Origin: JAIVJN01 sp036732565
GTDB taxonomy: Bacteria; Acidobacteriota; Vicinamibacteria; Vicinamibacterales; UBA2999
Assembly: GCA_036732565.1 (NCBI GenBank)
Contig: DAINCF010000479.1
Coordinates: forward strand, 1-5,617
DNA: 5,617 nucleotides
Direction of reading: 5' to 3'
Shown here in pieces: positions 5,287-5,617 of this stretch (within the stretch, counting starts at the first letter, position 1; every line of letters begins with the position of its first letter). Position numbers and translations under genes: made by a program. The notes under the pieces were generated by a model. It did not search any database. It was not told the origin of the DNA and worked only from the letters and a program-made list of their open reading frames with translations.

Positions 5287-5617
5287 TTACGGCGCCGACG
5301 CTGGAGGCACGCGACGCTTGGTCGCCTGTTCGAAGGCATAGGCGAGCGCGATCAGGCGCGGCTCGTTGCATGCGGCGCCGGTGAACCCCACGCCGTACGG
5401 CCCGGGCCTGGCGTTGAAGCCGTCGGGAAACGGCGCGGTGGGCGCATTCGGTACCGTCGCGAACGGGACGACGATGATCGGATAGCCGGCGCGCGCGGCG
5501 AGGTTGGCGCCGGAGCTGCCGGGTGTGAGAATCGCATCGAGCTTGTGCGCGGTCAGCACCGCGTCGATGCCGCGCTCGCGACTGAGGCGCCAGTCTTTCG
5601 CGTGGTCCGCATCATTA
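5287..5617 (-). CDS. Amidase-signature-family enzyme, C-terminal part only
   Basis: The last 109 residues of a minus-strand gene end at TAA (5289-5287); the beginning lies beyond the right edge. The order of motifs is typical of the C-terminus of amidase-signature enzymes (GatA, peptide amidase and related hydrolases): a helix with SRERGIDAVLTAHKLDAIL, 'TPG', AARAGYPIIVVPFA (Gly-Tyr-Pro before the VP strand), a loop ending in GPYGVGFTGAACNEPRLI, and AYAFEQATKRRVPP at the end. In the family these follow the catalytic Lys-cisSer-Ser core, which is not in the window, so activity and substrate cannot be judged. The spaced ending and the non-GatA loop (NAPTAPFPDGF) favour a stand-alone amidase over the tRNA amidotransferase subunit. 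It runs convergent to the plus-strand set and has no evident link to it. Confidence 0.9.
   Translation of the reverse strand, partial: NDADHAKDWRLSRERGIDAVLTAHKLDAILTPGSSGANLAARAGYPIIVVPFATVPNAPTAPFPDGFNARPGPYGVGFTGAACNEPRLIALAYAFEQATKRRVPPASAP

Overview
The window comes from a GC-rich bacterial chromosome. Codons end strongly in G or C, so long antisense open frames are common and misleading. The organism cannot be fixed from the sequence. The GC bias, the unusual fused methionine/threonine-pathway enzyme and the intergenic 'CAAGCCTCC' repeats would suit a soil lineage such as the Acidobacteriota (Vicinamibacteria-like), but that is a weak inference.

Layout from left to right. (1) Positions 1-2030, minus strand: one uninterrupted frame joins a MetX-type homoserine O-acyltransferase domain (N-terminal) to a homoserine dehydrogenase domain (C-terminal). 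The gene runs off the left edge. Its two activities are consecutive steps around homoserine, the branch point of methionine and threonine synthesis. (2) Positions 2031-2350: divergent intergenic region with an array of 8-bp CCTCCAAG units, a 16-bp perfect inverted repeat, and a strong ribosome binding site for the next gene. (3) Positions 2351-5190, plus strand: a three-gene set. It holds a 709-residue protein of unknown function with a transthyretin/carboxypeptidase-regulatory-like N-terminal domain, a 114-residue DUF1360-like membrane protein, and a 77-residue Cys-x-Cys protein that resembles small phage-type proteins. The last two genes overlap by one base (TGATG) and are surely co-translated. 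Between the first and second genes lies a 132-bp spacer. It holds a 27-bp RNA-type stem whose four non-Watson-Crick positions are all G.U pairs when read as plus-strand RNA. (4) Positions 5191-5286: short convergent gap with two small palindromes. (5) Positions 5287-5617, minus strand: the C-terminal end of an amidase-signature-family enzyme that begins beyond the right edge.

The two outer genes are recognisable metabolic enzymes. The three plus-strand genes look like an accessory cassette of unknown role. The two non-coding stretches on either side of its first gene share the same repeat words (CAAGCCTC/GAGGCTTG and GAAGGTTC). That suggests a common repeat family, either left by insertion of the cassette or acting as RNA structure. 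No tRNA, rRNA, CRISPR array, transposase or integrase was seen.
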